The notes beneath the pieces are model-generated. The model saw only the letters and a list, made by a program, of their open reading frames with translations. It did no database searches and was not told the DNA's origin. From Apteryx mantelli (lineage: Eukaryota; Chordata; Aves; Apterygiformes; Apterygidae), in the NCBI RefSeq assembly GCF_036417845.1, contig NC_089978.1:136394288-136458287 (forward strand): 64,000 bases of DNA. Direction: 5' to 3'. A program made the translations under genes and the position numbers. This document shows positions 1 to 13,865 of the stretch, piece by piece. Position 1 is the first letter of the stretch, and each line of letters begins with the position of its first letter.

Positions 1-209
1 GTCAGCTGATCTGGGCAACATCAATTGCATTAATTGAATAAATCAATTAATTATTAGTCTACAAATACACTACAGAGGTTGGCAAACCTTGGCTAAATAT
101 CCCACAGTGAATAATTGGGTTGCAGTCTATTCTGTTTCTCTAATCCCTTGACACATTCTTCTTTGTGGTGCTCCTCCATTACCCCTGTATCTTCCAGAAT
201 CTTACTCAC

Positions 210-3200
210 CGGTCCACTATACTCCCTACAGATATCTTTGCTGGCATTTTGAGGACGCCTCCTCACTTTCTGGCACAATGTGACCTGCATGGTCCCTTGC
301 ACTGCTTTCCCATAGTGATACCTGCAAGGAGAACACCAGAGGAGCAACCAAGCAGAGAGAAATGGAGAAAGATAATTGTTATGTGTTGTGCTGAGTCCAT
401 TGCTATTCACAGGTGGCCTTCCTGATAAAAGTATCAATACAGTTAGTAAGCAGTCACAAACAAAATTACAACACATTGTACTCGGGGAGTTCAAAAGTCC
501 TGCATCCAGCAGAGGGAGAAACAAAGCACCAACAGGAAAGGGTCCACATGCTCCAAAGCTCCCCCAGTTTTGGGTGCCTGCTGTCCTGGAAGTGCTAGCA
601 GAAGCAGAGAGCTGACCCGAGTTGATGTATCCACATAGCACATAGCAGCACCCACTAGAGATACTAGCTCAGGTGTGAAAGCAGAAGAAAACAGTTTCTC
701 TATAGACATCTATAGCAAGTGCATGGCATTGATAGAGCTTCATTATTTTCCCTGCTGGTGCTAGCCTTAGCAGAGCCAACTTAGGTGCCTCTGCCCTCAC
801 AGTGGAGACACCCTATCCATCACCCAAATCAGAAGCCATATTTCACTGTCACACTGACTTCTTGGTCACTGTAATTCAGGAGACAGTGAGGCTAGTTGGC
901 AGAGCCAGGGTGGAATTCATGCTCTAAGGTCTGAGGAGCTGTGACTTATTGGAACACCAGTTTTCCATGTGACAGTTAACAGGTGCTTTTAATTGCAGAA
1001 GTCTATGAACCTCTGCAGAAGTAGCTGCTGGAGTCTTGGGTACACCAGCCAGATCTGCAGCCTCCTTCCTCATTCGCAGGGGTTTGCCTGTGTTAAAAGC
1101 CAGATGATATGCTGGAGCTGTGTAACCTTGCAGCAAGAGCTGTGAAAAGCCTCATCAGGGCCTCCCCCACTTCACTACATTTAAACTCCAGACTTTGAGT
1201 TGCATTGTAGGTAAGCCTATGCCAGTCCATGTGCTTCACTGATCCTCACAGTGACTCACTGACTTGACCTCCTGGATTGACTCAGACCTGCTTCATCATT
1301 ATGGACTCATCTGGTGATCTGGACTCTTCTCTAACCCTGGGAGAACTTAGGCCTCAGGCCTAAGAAGCAGGTTCAGGCCTGCTCTACTTTTCTTGCTCAG
1401 GTACTGTAGGACTGCACCATTGTCAGTGAGGCCGTTTCTCCTGCCTGCCTTGCTGTCATGCTTGGCTCCTGTCTGGCCTTCCCTTATGGAGCAATGTGCC
1501 TTTACTGCTCCCTGATAGTATCAGTGGCAGGAAAACACCAATGGCCCACCCTGGGCATTAGGAGTGATATACTGTTTTCTACTAGAGCTTCATAGGATCT
1601 GAGTTTCCAGACAACCCAACCCAACCCCAAACAGGGCTCAGTTCAGACCCTTTTTCTGTTCAGAAAAAGCTTCCCAGAACATTCTCCTTTGTTTTTTGGT
1701 GCTTACACCTTCTGAGGACATCTTCCTTCACACCCTCATCTACTCAGTTTTTGCTAATGATTACAAAACTAAAGAAATCCACCCACTGCTCCTAAGAAGG
1801 TAATAAGTTCAGCAGCATTAAGTGAGAAGGAACAACTTAATCTTCCAAAGAAAACACAAGTTCCTGCTCCTTTACCTCAGCGGATCAGTCCAGTATCAGA
1901 CATGCATTTTACCGCACCTAAGGTCATTCAAGGCCAGCACACGGCTTCCAGAGCAGGGTATCTCTTGCCCAGGATGTCTCCCTGTAGCTAGCTGGTATCT
2001 GACAAGAGCAGCTCATATACCTCTTTCTCAAGGAAGATCACAACAGTTTGACCTCAGTTGGGATTCTTCAAAAGAACCACTTGTATTTGGCACCTCTTGA
2101 GCCACTTCTCCTTCTTCATGTGTTCAAGAGAGGAGACATGGAAAGACACACAAGGTTTGGATGAGCTGTTCCTTTTCCACTGAATAGCCTCCTCACCTGC
2201 CACACACACGCAGTGGGAGAGTTTTATCTGAAGCATAAATCTGAGCTGGTCTCTCGAAGAAAACATCAAATTTTGGCAGCTCTGGAACAAAAATCACAGA
2301 GTTACTCCATCAAAGGCAGCAGACTACCTAGACAGGAGATCAAGAAAGGGACAAGTGCATTCACACAAGACTGCAGTCCCGTGAAAGAACATGCTAATGA
2401 GATAAAAGCTAGGACTAATTAAAAATAGGGAAACCAGAGAATCCTCTTTTGTTCACTGCCATATGAACAGTGTCACAGAGGTTTTTAGTGAATTCTCACT
2501 CTGTGCCAGCCTGGTTGTTACTAGATACTTTCTTCAGGACTCCCCTGTACAATCTCCCTTGCCTGCATTTTGATATTGCCCACTAGTGAACTACTCCTAG
2601 CTCTCAGACAGTAATCTTACAGTTCGGCCACCTATTGTTATATCGACAGAGCTAACTTTTTCCACCCAATTCTTTGTCCTCCATACTCAATCTTACCATG
2701 TTCCTCCACTTGAAATGTAGTGGACACTTTTGGGTTCATGACATTGATGGTGTAAGTCCCCAAGGAGAGTTGGGCAGCTAACTGGAAAGAGAGATCTGCA
2801 ATGCCCTGTTTTGGTTTCACGTCCAGCCATTGGCCAATTCGGTTTCGGTTTGGGTCCTGCAGTCAGAGGGAAGGAAATAAGACAGTCAGTAGCAACATCT
2901 GCTAATCTGTATACAGAACTCACAGGATTCAAAGAGTTTCAGAGGTTTCAGAATTTCACAGACCCCTGCTGGTTTTGCTCATAAGGTTCTGAAGTGACTT
3001 GAGTGACTCTGTACACATACAGAGATGAACCAAGCAGATCCTTTTCACATCGAGGATCACTCCGTTTTATGCTGCCATCTAAAAAGAAACTATGAAAGCT
3101 CCTGACTTTTAAGCGCTCTAGTCTTATTTAAGGATAAAGGTTTGTTTCCAGAAATATTTGGATAGATATTTGGATCCATGTGTTTGCACAGATCCTAAGA

Positions 3201-6200
3201 AAAGTAACTTATACTTAGTAAGAAAACTGCATGTGTATCCATCTTGAAGCACCTTTCCTTATAACAGTTGAGGATTTTGATACACCCACCTGGACTTCCA
3301 CCACTGAGTATTGCAAAGCAAACAGAATGGAATGTTAGAAACTGTCATAATATAGCAACCTACATACAAACTTATCATACACAACCCATGTGCTGTGACA
3401 ACACTGCCTGTCCCAAACACTACAATACAAAGAGCTTGATTCTACAGAAACCAGGAGAATGGCTTTGAAAAAATAAAGAAAAAAATAACATAAAAATCTT
3501 TGCTATTCTTTGGATTTTCTTTTTGATCCCTGAATTTTTAAGATGTGCTTTGGTTGACATTTTCAATCTTTACTCTATGATCATAAAAGTTATATTTTAC
3601 TTTTTAAAAAAGGGAGAAAGTAGAGAGCCTCACAAATACCATCATTCCAAGTCAATAACTATTAAAAGGCATCGGTTTTGTAATACAGATCCCAAGAATT
3701 AGCAACACCACCTTATCTGCTGGGAGAATACACCATACACTTTTCTGTAAAACCCCTGGCCTAGAAGACAAGGTTTAGAGATATGAATTACTGCTGACTC
3801 TGGTTGACAGTAACAGGGAGGCAGAAAGCAGGATATACTTCATCAGCCTTTCTAGGCTTACTAACTTTGTGTTTGTATTGATGTCACCGCAACTATCAGC
3901 CAGGAGGCAACAGTGGTGAAGGGCTTGGGATTTGGGACAGCGAGGCACACAGAGGCAGGGGCAGGGAATTGAAGAATGTTACTGGTCTGTAAACAGAAGA
4001 TCATTTTTAATTCACATTATTCAGCACTCTAAGCTTTCATACAAGTTGTTATAGGCAGCTCTGCATTGAAACCAAAAAAAGTGCAGGTTAACTATTTTCT
4101 TAACTGCAATCCAACGTCAGTTCTAAGAACAAAGCATGCCAGTGAATAGTATTCCTCTTATCTCCAACCAATCTAATTTGCAAATTATATATTATGGCTC
4201 TAATGCTGAAATACTGCTTTGATTAAACATTACCTTTTTTGAATTTTCCTCACAGCATTTTTAACATTTATAATGTTAATTTTATTACACTCACAAACAG
4301 ATATCAAATATTTATGGTCAAATATCATAAACCATCTTACCAATTGCGGGCATGGAAGCAAATGTATTGTTTACTCTAAACACATTCGTACTCTGGCAAA
4401 TAACAAGATTACTACCCTGATATCTAATTAATGTAAGACAGATGCCTTCTCTATCAGGGGGAGAAAGTGAGTGCGTGATCCTAGATCCTCATTAGGAGCT
4501 CCAAAAAAAGGAAATTAGTTTAATTCAGCCTAGAGGGATTTGATTTAACTCCCTGCCCTTGTGTGCCTTTCGGTACTTAGTCATGGCATGAATTCCTGTT
4601 GGTTCTTTAATTGCTTCAGGACAGAGGAATTTGAAATAGCTATAGTTACTGCCTGCAGGTACAATTGCTTACCTTAGAAGGATGCTACTCTTGCAGTTTC
4701 CTGGCTAGCATATATGCAAGCCTTTGGCAACTAAAGCCACTTCTAACTCCCCTGGCATGGGGAAAATCGGAGGCTGCCAGCAAGAGACGAGTATAATTTG
4801 GTTATACTGCTTTCTATCTTTTCTCTTTTTAATAATTAAATAGTTTCATGAATATTCTTTCTCATATCAATTAATTTTTCTTGACATTTTGCAGATGCCT
4901 CAAAGATCACTTCAGAATATCCTGCCAACCTTTGATACAATGCACTGCACAAAAAGCTGGGCTTTTCAGAGCTGCAGGAAAACAGCTTTGGTCCTGGCTA
5001 AGTCTCTATGCAATTTGTCTAGTTATTGTGTCTACAGCCAGCAGCCTGAAGATTCCCCCAAAAGCCCTGCCTGCCTTTTCTGGCAGTGGGGAGAGGTGCA
5101 TGCAACTTCCGGACTACCCTGAACTAACTCAGCTAGCAGCAAGTGCTGGCACACTCTTCAAATACAAGCAGCAATTTCAAGCCTCCCACCAGCCAGCAGC
5201 CAATCTGTGAGGATGACACTATGACCAGGCTTTTGCACTCAGCAAACAGGTGCTGTTGTTTTAATTTAATTCAGTAACAGGTGAGCGTCTACTACCTTGG
5301 GTATTACAAACACCCAGACTCTCTCAGTTTTCACAGCTTGGAATTGGCAGAGGAGACAGAATTTATAGAGGAAATCTGGAAAATTCCTCATGTCCACTCA
5401 GATGGGCTTTACCTTGCTGTTAACAGGAACAAAATCTTCAGTCAATGTCACTATTCGAAATTTCACTGAAGGAGAAAATCGAAGAAAAGAGCACATTCTA
5501 AAGACAAACTACATTCAGAAATGGAACTGCCTTGTACTTACCTCACCCTGAAAAACACAGCACCCCACCAGCTCTGCTAGTACCCCCAGTCCTGCCCTGT
5601 AGACCCCATCTTATTGTTTGTTTAGCCTTGCACACAGCTTTCTTCCCTCCCTATATGTAGAAAAATGTAATGTTCTTGTCTCACTTTTTGATTGTCTCTT
5701 CCCACCTAAAACTGGCTCCACTTATGAGCAACTTAGGCAGTTGCTTAGAGCCATAGACAAAAAAGGGAGCAAAAAAGGCCTACTTGCTTCCTCACCTGTG
5801 CCACAGGCCTGGAAATCTGGAGAGGGTCCTGCCAGAAGAAAGATGGGAGTGTGCAGAGTGTTTTTTCGTGCTGTGTCTCCTGATAGCAGCAGCAATCAAT
5901 ACCCTGGCTTTTCAGCCCTCCCACAGCAGCACAGCAGCTGACCTAACATTTGGGATCTTTCTCATAGGATACCCCCTGAGCTACCCTTATGTTTCTTCAT
6001 CTGCAGTGCGAGCAGGCCAGTCCTACCTGGCCCTGACTGGGACCCTTCATCCTTGAGAAAAGCAAGTTCAGGACTGTTCACTCTTCTGAGCCAGCTCTGC
6101 TCCTACAGCTTTTGAGGCTGACACTGCCAGTCTCCTCCTCCTCCCTCACCTAAAACATGATGCATCACCCCAGGAGGCAGCACAGGCCTCAGTCATGCAT

Positions 6201-9200
6201 AGCTTCCCCCTCCGTTCCCACAGATATAATGTGGCACAAAGCACTCAGCACTTTCCTCGGGGAAAGGACTGAAACAAATTCCAGACAGGTCAAGGTAGGG
6301 GAACTGTCAGGTGTGCTCCATGTAGAGTGCTCACCTGTCTGTCCTGGCTTATAAGCGGGTTTATCCAACTGGATGAAGGTGCCTGTGCCAGCCCTGCGGA
6401 TCAGGGCTTTCTTCTCCTCTTTGGCACTGAAGTAATGGCCATTGGAGATGCGCAGCTGTACAGTGACCACCTCTTGGGAACCTGCAGGTTGGGGCACCTA
6501 GAACAGGAAAGAGGAGTCACCAGGTAAGCAAGGAATAGCAGAGGACAAGATGGCATCAAAGTAGATGCTCTTCTCCTCGCTCCTCTTGCACTGTGAGGCC
6601 ATCTCCTTCCCCACTCTATTCTGAAGGCTGCCTGCTGCCAGCACAGTGTATTCCTTCAGTGACTAAAGGGCTGTGTGTATGGGAGTGCAGGGGACATTAG
6701 CTTGTTCTCAGGGGCAGACCTTGGAGAAGAGAAAGAGGGAGCCTGTTCTGGCACAGAAATTGTGCCTGCCCCCTTCACAGGGCCACTGTTACAGTCTGCA
6801 TGGAGTGAGCTGGGGAAGACTCAAACCAAGGGAAGAAGAGGTCTATGCTCATGAGAAATCTGTTCTCTGGCCAGTTTCAGGACTGTATGGGTCATGGAGA
6901 CTGAAACACACTCTTACTCCTCATGACAAGCCAAGAAAAAAGAGTTCAGGGGTTTGACAGATTGAAAAGCCCTGTGTTGAGCCTTTGTGGACACACTCCC
7001 ATGCCCTTCCTAGGCCTCGAACACATTTTAAAGTAATTAAAGAGAGTCCTGGAGAGAATCAGATGTGAGGGGAGGCTATCTGAAATGTGAGGCCTGGTTC
7101 TTCTCCAAGTGAAGCACTCAAGCTGTTCGATTCACAGATGCACCCTGTGACAGTGCTTTCTTCTCAGGGGAGAGAATGAGCTACACAGCTGCCATCTGGG
7201 TTCTTCTAAGCTCCTCCATCTTTCTCAGTCCCTGGGTGCCTGGGCAGGCAGCCCTTCCCTCAGTGAATTGTGCCAGCAGGGTGGATTGTGAAAGGCCCAG
7301 CAAGAACAGCATCATAGAGACTGACAAAGGTAGGGAGCAGAGACTCTAGGGTCCCACTAAGCACGCTTTCTGAATTTATATTCACTCCTTTCCATGCCCT
7401 TTCTCCTCCTATCATCCTTGTTTACTTTATTTCTCTGGTGAGAGGAGTCATGAGCTGAAAGAGCATACTGGGAGCTGCCAGCTACAGCTGCTTGCCAAGA
7501 ATGACCCGACCTGAAATCTGGAGCACTCAAAGATCCAGTTGTTCCGGACAACCTTGTGGAAGAGGCTGAGGCTGCTAGACGCCTGCACAAGAGTTAAGGA
7601 CACACGAATAGGCTTCTCTACACCACGGAGGTCCAAGCACACCCTCTGGGAAGAGGGGAAGGGCAGTTCAGCTGGGAGGATGATCAGGTAGTTCCTGTAG
7701 TAGGGAAACAAGACATCACATCCTAGGAGTAGTGTCACCCTCTCTTGGGACAAATTCTCTAAAGTCTGAGGAAACAGGGAGGCTTACCACTTCTCTGCGG
7801 TCAAGTAGAACTGCTCAGCTGGGGTGAGAGGAACAGATTAACAATGAGAGTGTGAACCAGTCACAGGGGTGGTGGAAGGGATATGGTAAATGTGGGAGAA
7901 TCTCTTGGGACGTACATGAGAAACATTTACAGGGGAGGCCTTTAGTGCAGCTGGGTCTTCGGTGGGTCTGCAGCCCATGCTGAGCTTCATGCTGCTGCAA
8001 AAATACTGCTCACCATGCCCAAGTTAAAGACAGCTATGGAGCTGTGCTTATAACAGTGACTGAGATCAATACATGTCATCAGACAGAGTGTGTCAGGATG
8101 ACACACTTTCTTCATGACAAATCACACTGCAGAAGTCAGCTCTCCAGGGGAAAGTTGCATTACCTCAACCATCCAGCAGGAGGAAGGGTGAGAGGGGAAG
8201 TGCATGAGCAGTTCTGACCTCTCCCAAGTCAAGTTACACTCAGGCAAATGCTTTCTTCAACATCCTTACCTTATTCCCATGGGCTGCTGAAAGCTCTGGG
8301 AAAGGAGGAGAGGGTCTCTGGAGACTCCTCTTCCTAGAAAACTGGCACTTAGCCCCCCCCCTGTCTTTTGATGGCAAACTTACTGAAGTACCACACTGTA
8401 AGGCCTGACTAACAGGCATTGAAAACCCCCAGAGACAGAGCATGGAGAAAGAACTTATCCCTTCTACTCCCCAAGCTGGTATAGCCCCTTGTTTTCTATG
8501 GGGCAGGAACCACTATTCCAGCAGATACCTGCCAGTGTCCCTCACTGCCTTTGCACTCAGATACCAGTAGTTTTGAAGCTACTGGGTGTTTTCCTCCAAT
8601 TAAGTACCCTGGGATTTTGTCATCAAGACCCCTGGCAGCCAACAATATCTTTAGTCTCACACCCCACAAGAGATCACCAGGCCTGGACTAACACCCACTC
8701 ATTCTCACTCCATATCCTGTATCTTAACTACAAAACCAACCAGTTGCTCCTCCCAAAATAATGGACACTGCTAGCTGGGCATTACTGGAGACCAGCACCC
8801 TGGAAAAGCCAGGGAAGCACAAGCTTCTCCATACTGAGACCTGACTCTGCACAGGTGTTCCAGGAAGGAGTCCCACTGCCCACACAGTCCACGTCACCCA
8901 AACATCAACCTTTGCCAGAGGTGCTTGGGGTTTCTCAATAAAGCCCAGGGCATGGCAGTGCCTGCAGCTCATGTCACACTGGTGTGTACGTGGTTTTGGA
9001 GCATGCTACACTTGTGCAAGGAAACACACATAGTAAAGACCGTCTCTGCCTCTGCGAAGGGAACTGTCTTTAGGGGTTCCCAGTACATATGGAAAAGGGA
9101 ATAGCACTATTGGACTGAGAGATGGGCTGGGCTGCAAAGTTCAGACTGGGATCCAAATCCAAACCTGCTGTGTGGCTGTGTTCATTCAGAGCTGAGGTTG

Positions 9201-9764
9201 CAGCTGTGTGATTCTGATCCCAATGCTCTCTATGGCTCAGGGTCTGTTTTGACCCCACATCAGAAGCACAGGTTCTCTATAGCTTTATTCCAACTCCCCA
9301 GTAAAAAAGGATCCACCCTCTTGCTTTGAGAAGGCTCTTCAACTACCTTGGCAGCAGACTGGTTCCTGATTAATCACCCTCAGCCCTGCACCCCTTTTCA
9401 TTTGCCCTTCTCTTTATCCTACACTTTTCCCTTCAGCTTGCCTTAAACAGGAGTCCCTCACTCTTCTTGTTCCCATTGTCAGTCCTTACCCAGTTCTTGT
9501 ACTGCAGAAATATTCATTGGACAGGTTCCCACCTTCAGGAGGAGCCTGTGTTCATAACAGGGCTTGTGGCATGCTGCAAGCCACCCCATGTCTGTCCCTT
9601 CTAGAAGTTGCCTAGCAGGGTCCCATGTCTCTTCCTGCCATCCTGGCCCCTCTCTCAGCATCAAAACTATGAATCACCAGATCTTGAAATATCACTTACG
9701 GTTGTGCCACTATCTCCAGGGTGTAGAGCAGGCAGCTCAGGAGGAAGGGAGTCCACATTTTCAT
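210..9764 (-). CDS. Gene A: A2M/ovostatin-family protease inhibitor, N-terminal part (runs off left edge)
   Basis: Five-prime part of an alpha-2-macroglobulin family gene. Coding exons seen, in transcript order: 1 (9700-9764, signal peptide), 2 (7511-7694), 3 (6335-6497), 4 (5413-5465), 6 (2697-2856), 7 (2197-2281), 8 (210-321). Lengths 184, 163, 53, 160 and 85 match gene B exon by exon, and the phases join. Recognisable family blocks are NYLIILPAELPFP in exon 2, DKPAYKPGQT in exon 3, VKFRIVTL in exon 4, [13 protein letters not shown] and LSLGTYTINV in exon 6, LPKFDVFFERPAQIYA and RVCGR in exon 7, and YHYGKAVQG in exon 8. Exon 5, an 18-nt microexon in gene B, was not found. The exon 2 donor GTCGGG is weak. 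No stop or frameshift is seen in these exons. Family members are secreted protease traps; this part covers the first macroglobulin domains, about 280 of perhaps 1450 residues. The ovostatin versus A2M-like subtype cannot be decided here. Confidence 0.9.
322..2196 (-). other. Intron 7 of gene A
   Basis: About 1.9 kb between exons 8 and 7, in unique-looking sequence of mixed composition. I see no repeat family, RNA gene or additional exon in it. Confidence 0.6.
2857..5412 (-). other. Gene A intron interval that should hold microexon 5
   Basis: About 2.55 kb between exons 6 and 4. By homology it should contain a phase-0 microexon of 18-24 nt coding for something like the FSLFLQ of gene B. I searched minus-strand AG...GT windows and found no convincing candidate. 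No mobile element is recognised; 4190-4320 and 4800-4880 are AT-rich. Confidence 0.5.
9700..9764 (-). CDS. Gene A exon 1: start codon and signal peptide
   Basis: The ATG at 9764-9762 opens MKMWTPFLLSCLLYTLEIVA followed by Q and the split codon CC/G. This is a charged N-terminus, a hydrophobic core and a small residue before the expected cleavage site. The exon ends at a strong donor, GTAAGT, in phase 2, and exon 2 supplies the final G. That is the same phase as exon 1 of gene B. Another ATG two codons downstream is in frame; the first was chosen because it gives the longer n-region. Confidence 0.88.
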
Positions 9765-9930
9765 AGGAGAGCCCCTGGGAGGTGGATGTCTCTTAAGGGC
9801 AAGTCAGGAGAGAAGAAGGTGGGGTGCTTGCTTCTTCCAAGGTTGCCAGGCCACCTGCTGTTGTTACTGTTTCTCCCAGAGAACAGACAAGGAGAAGCCC
9901 CAAAGTTTCCTTTCTTCTGCTTTGTTCCTG

Positions 9931-9938
9931 TGTTTATA
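9931..9938 (-). promoter_or_regulatory. TATA-like box upstream of gene A
   Basis: TATAAACA on the minus strand, about 167 nt upstream of the gene A start codon. A start site 25-30 nt downstream would give a 5' UTR of about 140 nt contiguous with exon 1. This is inference from motif and position only; no initiator or CpG island is obvious. Confidence 0.45.
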
Positions 9939-12227
9939 GTGCTCCAGGCACAGGGTTGTACCATTCAGGATGTTCCCCAACCAATCCAAGCTTTTTTGGA
10001 CTCCAGCCTCTCTGCTCTCCTGCACCTTCCTCCCCCCCATGGATCGACTAGCATCATTCGGACAAATTGCCTTTTTATTTTGCTGAACAACAGCCTGTTT
10101 CCTGTTCAGTGTGCTGACCCTGCTCCTTGTCCCACTTGCAGCCTCAATCCCATTGTTTTGCCTTGAGATGGATTGTCTCACAGCCTCTTGGCAGGTGCAC
10201 TCAACCGGATCTCACAATGAAGTCTTACGGTCACACTGTCCCCAAGTTTTTGAGTCTGTAGCTCCCTAAGCAGATCTCAGTCTTCAGTGGGAGATTGGGC
10301 TTTGTACAAAATAAGTGTATATAGACAAGGTGCCTACTGAATCCCAAAATAGCCCAAAACTCCATTTTTGGTCATTCTGGAAGATAAGCAAAGGAAGGCA
10401 AAGTGCTCCGCTCTTTATGGAGCGTTCCCTCATCCAGAAGGAGAGCACAGAAATCAGGAAGAGCCAGAATTCTCATCTTATCTCTTCCCTACAGATATTT
10501 TAGTTTGAACAGGAAATCTAACAACTACAATTAACTCCAGCCATATAACACACCCCTGTGTGTTCCACTATAGGAACAAATGACATACACATGCTGGGGG
10601 GAAATGGAGGTTGAGCACCAGTCAGGCAGGGCAACAACTGGATGGCTTGAGTTCTAAGGGGTCTTCTTCAGTTAGCAAGAGGGTGTGGTTCTAGCTCTAG
10701 ATAATGGCAACACACTCATCTATCTAATTTGGGAGCTACTTTCCACATGCTATTTTTAAACCTATTACTCTAGCACTTGCACTGAACTTTTCCCTGATTT
10801 ATGCTGACATAATTGACAAGAAAATCTGGTCCTTGAAACTCTTCCTCAAGCAAGGAAGCTCTTATATTTTAGTGTAACAGCCATTTCATATCAAAATACA
10901 CCACTGATTTATCCTCAGGTACAAAACAGAGCTCTTAACTATTTAGGTCCTGAGATTATTTTCTTTTTCTTTAGGAAAGACTGATGCATGATAAGGAAAT
11001 TGGCTTTCAGGGGGCTTTTTTCACATAGTGGGCAGAAGTATGTCTTTTTTTTTTCCCCTGGACTCTGTTCAGCTCTGAAATTCTGGTGCCAATGGCTTTT
11101 TCTCAAAAAGTGAAAGCGCACCTGGATAAACAAATGAGCAGGACCTGGAGCAGGAACATGAATCATTCTCTGTGGCACTGAGCTGCCCTTCATTTCTTTC
11201 CGTGGTTCTCAAAAAGTACAGGCAGTGCCTGCTGAATAGTCCCAGCTGACATTTGTTTGCCCACAGTAGATCCAGACAGTTCCATGGTACAGACTGGATC
11301 TTTTATAACAACACACAGGCTCACAATGGCAAAGGCATTTAGAATCCTGACTCCAATAGTTGTTTAGTAGGAGTAGACCCCAAACACCTTTGAAGTTCTG
11401 GACTTAGCAGTTGTTGGAAACATGCACCCTGAGCAATCAAGCCCATCCAATGCCCAGACAATGAAGCAGAATAAAAAAAACATTGGAGCAGCTAAAACAA
11501 AGTTGCAGGCTTTGCGTGCCCCATTCAGTCAGCTCAGCCTTGTCTCTGTCTCCCATTACAATCATGATGGCCAGCTGCTCAAGTGTGAAAACCAGAGGGA
11601 GAGGTCTAGAAAGTGAATGCCTCTTAGCAGGGTTCTGTGCTCACTAAAACCTGTGGGAAGACACACTCTGCCTGGCTACTGTCTTGTGCTGCAATCCTTC
11701 CCCAGCCTGTGGAACCACTGACAACTAGGCCAAAGAACATGCTAGAGGCCTGCAAGCAATTGAGGCTGGATTTGTGTCTCTGGAGGCAGAGAGTCAGTCC
11801 TTGACGCTGATGTACTGGAGCTTGATCCCAAGCTAGATGGAAGTGTGCACACTACAGTCTGCAGGATGAATCACCTTCACCTCCCAATTTTGTGAACGAT
11901 AAAAAGACAAGTTTGATGTTCAGCATCAACCTACTCCTGTTTTAGGCAGGGAGGGGGATGTTTAGGCCACAGAGAAATCAGCGGGTTTTGCACCAAAGTG
12001 TTATTTTTCTGTCTTTAAATTCTTCTCTCTGGAACGCAGCCACTTCCCTCCAAATATTCCCTAGTAGCCAGACACTACAGGTACTACAGTTTAAGGCAGA
12101 GAAAGAACATTTTGAAAGAACCAGAAGAGTTGTTAAAAAAGTGAGGATAGAAATTGCAATGGATACTGAGTCAAAATTGTCACTACATTCAATTTTTACA
12201 CAGTGTGTGTACACAAACACATATGAG

Positions 12228-12250
12228 TGTGTGTGTGTGGGGGGGGGGGT
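12228..12250. repeat. (GT)n plus G-tract low-complexity repeat
   Basis: Alternating GT directly followed by about a dozen Gs. It is a simple repeat prone to slippage and assembly error. Confidence 0.8.
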
Positions 12251-13552
12251 TATGAACTCCTCCTGAAATAATGGGCTGAGGTATTAGCTAACCCCTCTTG
12301 GGTTCAACAAGGAACAGGTGGAATGCATGTGTGTGCATGACCACTACAGCAATTACTTTCTCAATAAACGTCTATTTCAGAACACAAGAACTTTTATCAG
12401 ATCTGTTGCCTGTACTTTGCTAAACTCTGCAAAACAGATGATCAGAATGTTGTGGCATTGTCAGTGCTAAGTGGGGTTCTTCCCCCTCCATAAAAGCCCA
12501 AGCTCTACTAGTGATGCTCTCTAAGTACAAATACAAATAACAGGTGCACATCTGATTGGCTCCATTTCTGGAGGGTTTTTTAGTGTCAGCAAGGGCACAG
12601 ACATGGCTAGAGACAATGGCTGGGGGAGAGAAGGCATTTGCAAGGAAAGCTGCAGTACTTGTGAAGCAGTTTTAAAAATGTTTCAGAGAAAGTAGTATCC
12701 TCAGGAAAATCCTGTCCTGCTGAGTTGAACTCTTCATTGTTTATGGACTGCTGAGGAAACAGAATAAAAACACCTGGCTAAACAAAGGCACAGAAACAGG
12801 GAGAAAGTGACACCTGGAGTCAAGCCAGCCTCACTGCAGCCACTTATGGCACTGCACAGGACACCAGTAACATCTAGATGCTGAGCTGAATCTACACAGT
12901 CATTCTGGTCCTACTAACCTGCATATGAAACATGGAGCAGGCTTTCAGCAGCCTGCCTTGCAAGCAGATCTCCTCAGTGCATATGGAGATTGTTCACTCT
13001 TAACCAAAAGAACTTGTAATGCTTCTAGCTTTGCCTCACAGTGGGGAGTTGCTGAGACTTCAATTACTCTGGAACCTTGAACTTGAAATTTAAATCCACT
13101 GTCCAAATCCCCTGTGCCCAAACCCCCACAGATCCCAGCCACACCTCAGGGCCTCGTCTTAAGAACTTTCAGGGCTGTAGCCAAATCCAGACCCCTCACC
13201 CTTCCCCCATCCCAGACCTTCCACCCCTAAGTCTGCACACATAGCTTTCACACTCTCACAGCCAGCTCTTGCAAGGTTCTGTGGAGACCTGTCTACACAA
13301 ACACCCAGCTCTGCCAGTCTTGAAAGATCCTAGACCATAAGCTGGAGTCCCTCAAATCATGAGGTTTTATTTTTAAAAGCAGTGAAAGATGCTGAATTTT
13401 CACCTGTCCTTTGGTTGTTGAATTGCCCCTGCACATATTCACCACACGTGACAAAGAACCTGCTCACTCCCCCACAGCTCACTAGGGTATATGGGGTCAG
13501 TGCTTGTACACCATCCTTGCCTGACAGCTTATGTTTCCTTCTCTTCCCCACA

Positions 13553-13582
13553 AAACAAACAAACAAACAAACAAACAAACAA
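13553..13582. repeat. (CAAA)n microsatellite
   Basis: Seven tandem units ending in a short poly-A and ACCC, about 270 bp before the CR1 5' boundary. Confidence 0.85.
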
Positions 13583-13865
13583 AAAAACCCACCTTTTCTC
13601 CACAGTATGGCTCATTACTCCTCCTGGGTCTTTCCACCTCCTCTCTCTCTCTCTCATGGGACTGCATGGAACAGACTGGGAATGGAAGCTAACACAAGAT
13701 GGGGTGAAGCACAAAGCTGACTCATCTTTGCCCATGTGATTAGAGAAGTGGGTAAGGAGCAGACCCTCCCATTGTTCCCAGAAAATGTTGTTTTTCCCAC
13801 CAGATTGTGATATCTCTAATCCTCAACCAATTGCTCTGGTTCAGACATCAGGGCACACAGCAAAG

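Larger units (their letters stand above)
9939..13839. other. Intergenic region upstream of gene A
   Basis: About 3.9 kb between the gene A TATA-like box and the CR1 element. It contains a TG run followed by a G tract (about 12228-12250) and a CAAA array (about 13553-13582). The open frames here are short, lack homology I recognise and are probably chance. Confidence 0.5.

Noticed and set aside
2930-3080. Minus-strand open block after a TTTTTAG acceptor, considered as gene A exon 5 or an alternative 3' exon
   Set aside because: Its open frame is not in phase with exon 4; the phase-0 reading stops after three codons.
3270-3310. Possible gene A microexon 5 ending GTCCAG before GTGGGTG
   Set aside because: The only nearby AG gives 14 nt, not a multiple of three, and the upstream tract is not pyrimidine-rich.
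4881-5210. 109-codon plus-strand open frame preceded by a pyrimidine tract and CAG
   Set aside because: It lies in a gene A intron on the opposite strand, with no family match and no donor-linked partner.
9564-10166. 200-codon plus-strand open frame
   Set aside because: It is antisense to gene A exon 1 and its promoter, has no recognisable domain, low-complexity composition and no supporting splice or start context. The signal-peptide exon on the minus strand explains the region.
10939-11193. Zinc-finger-like pattern FCPLC...H on the minus strand
   Set aside because: The second histidine is missing and there is no repeated finger; chance resemblance in intergenic DNA.
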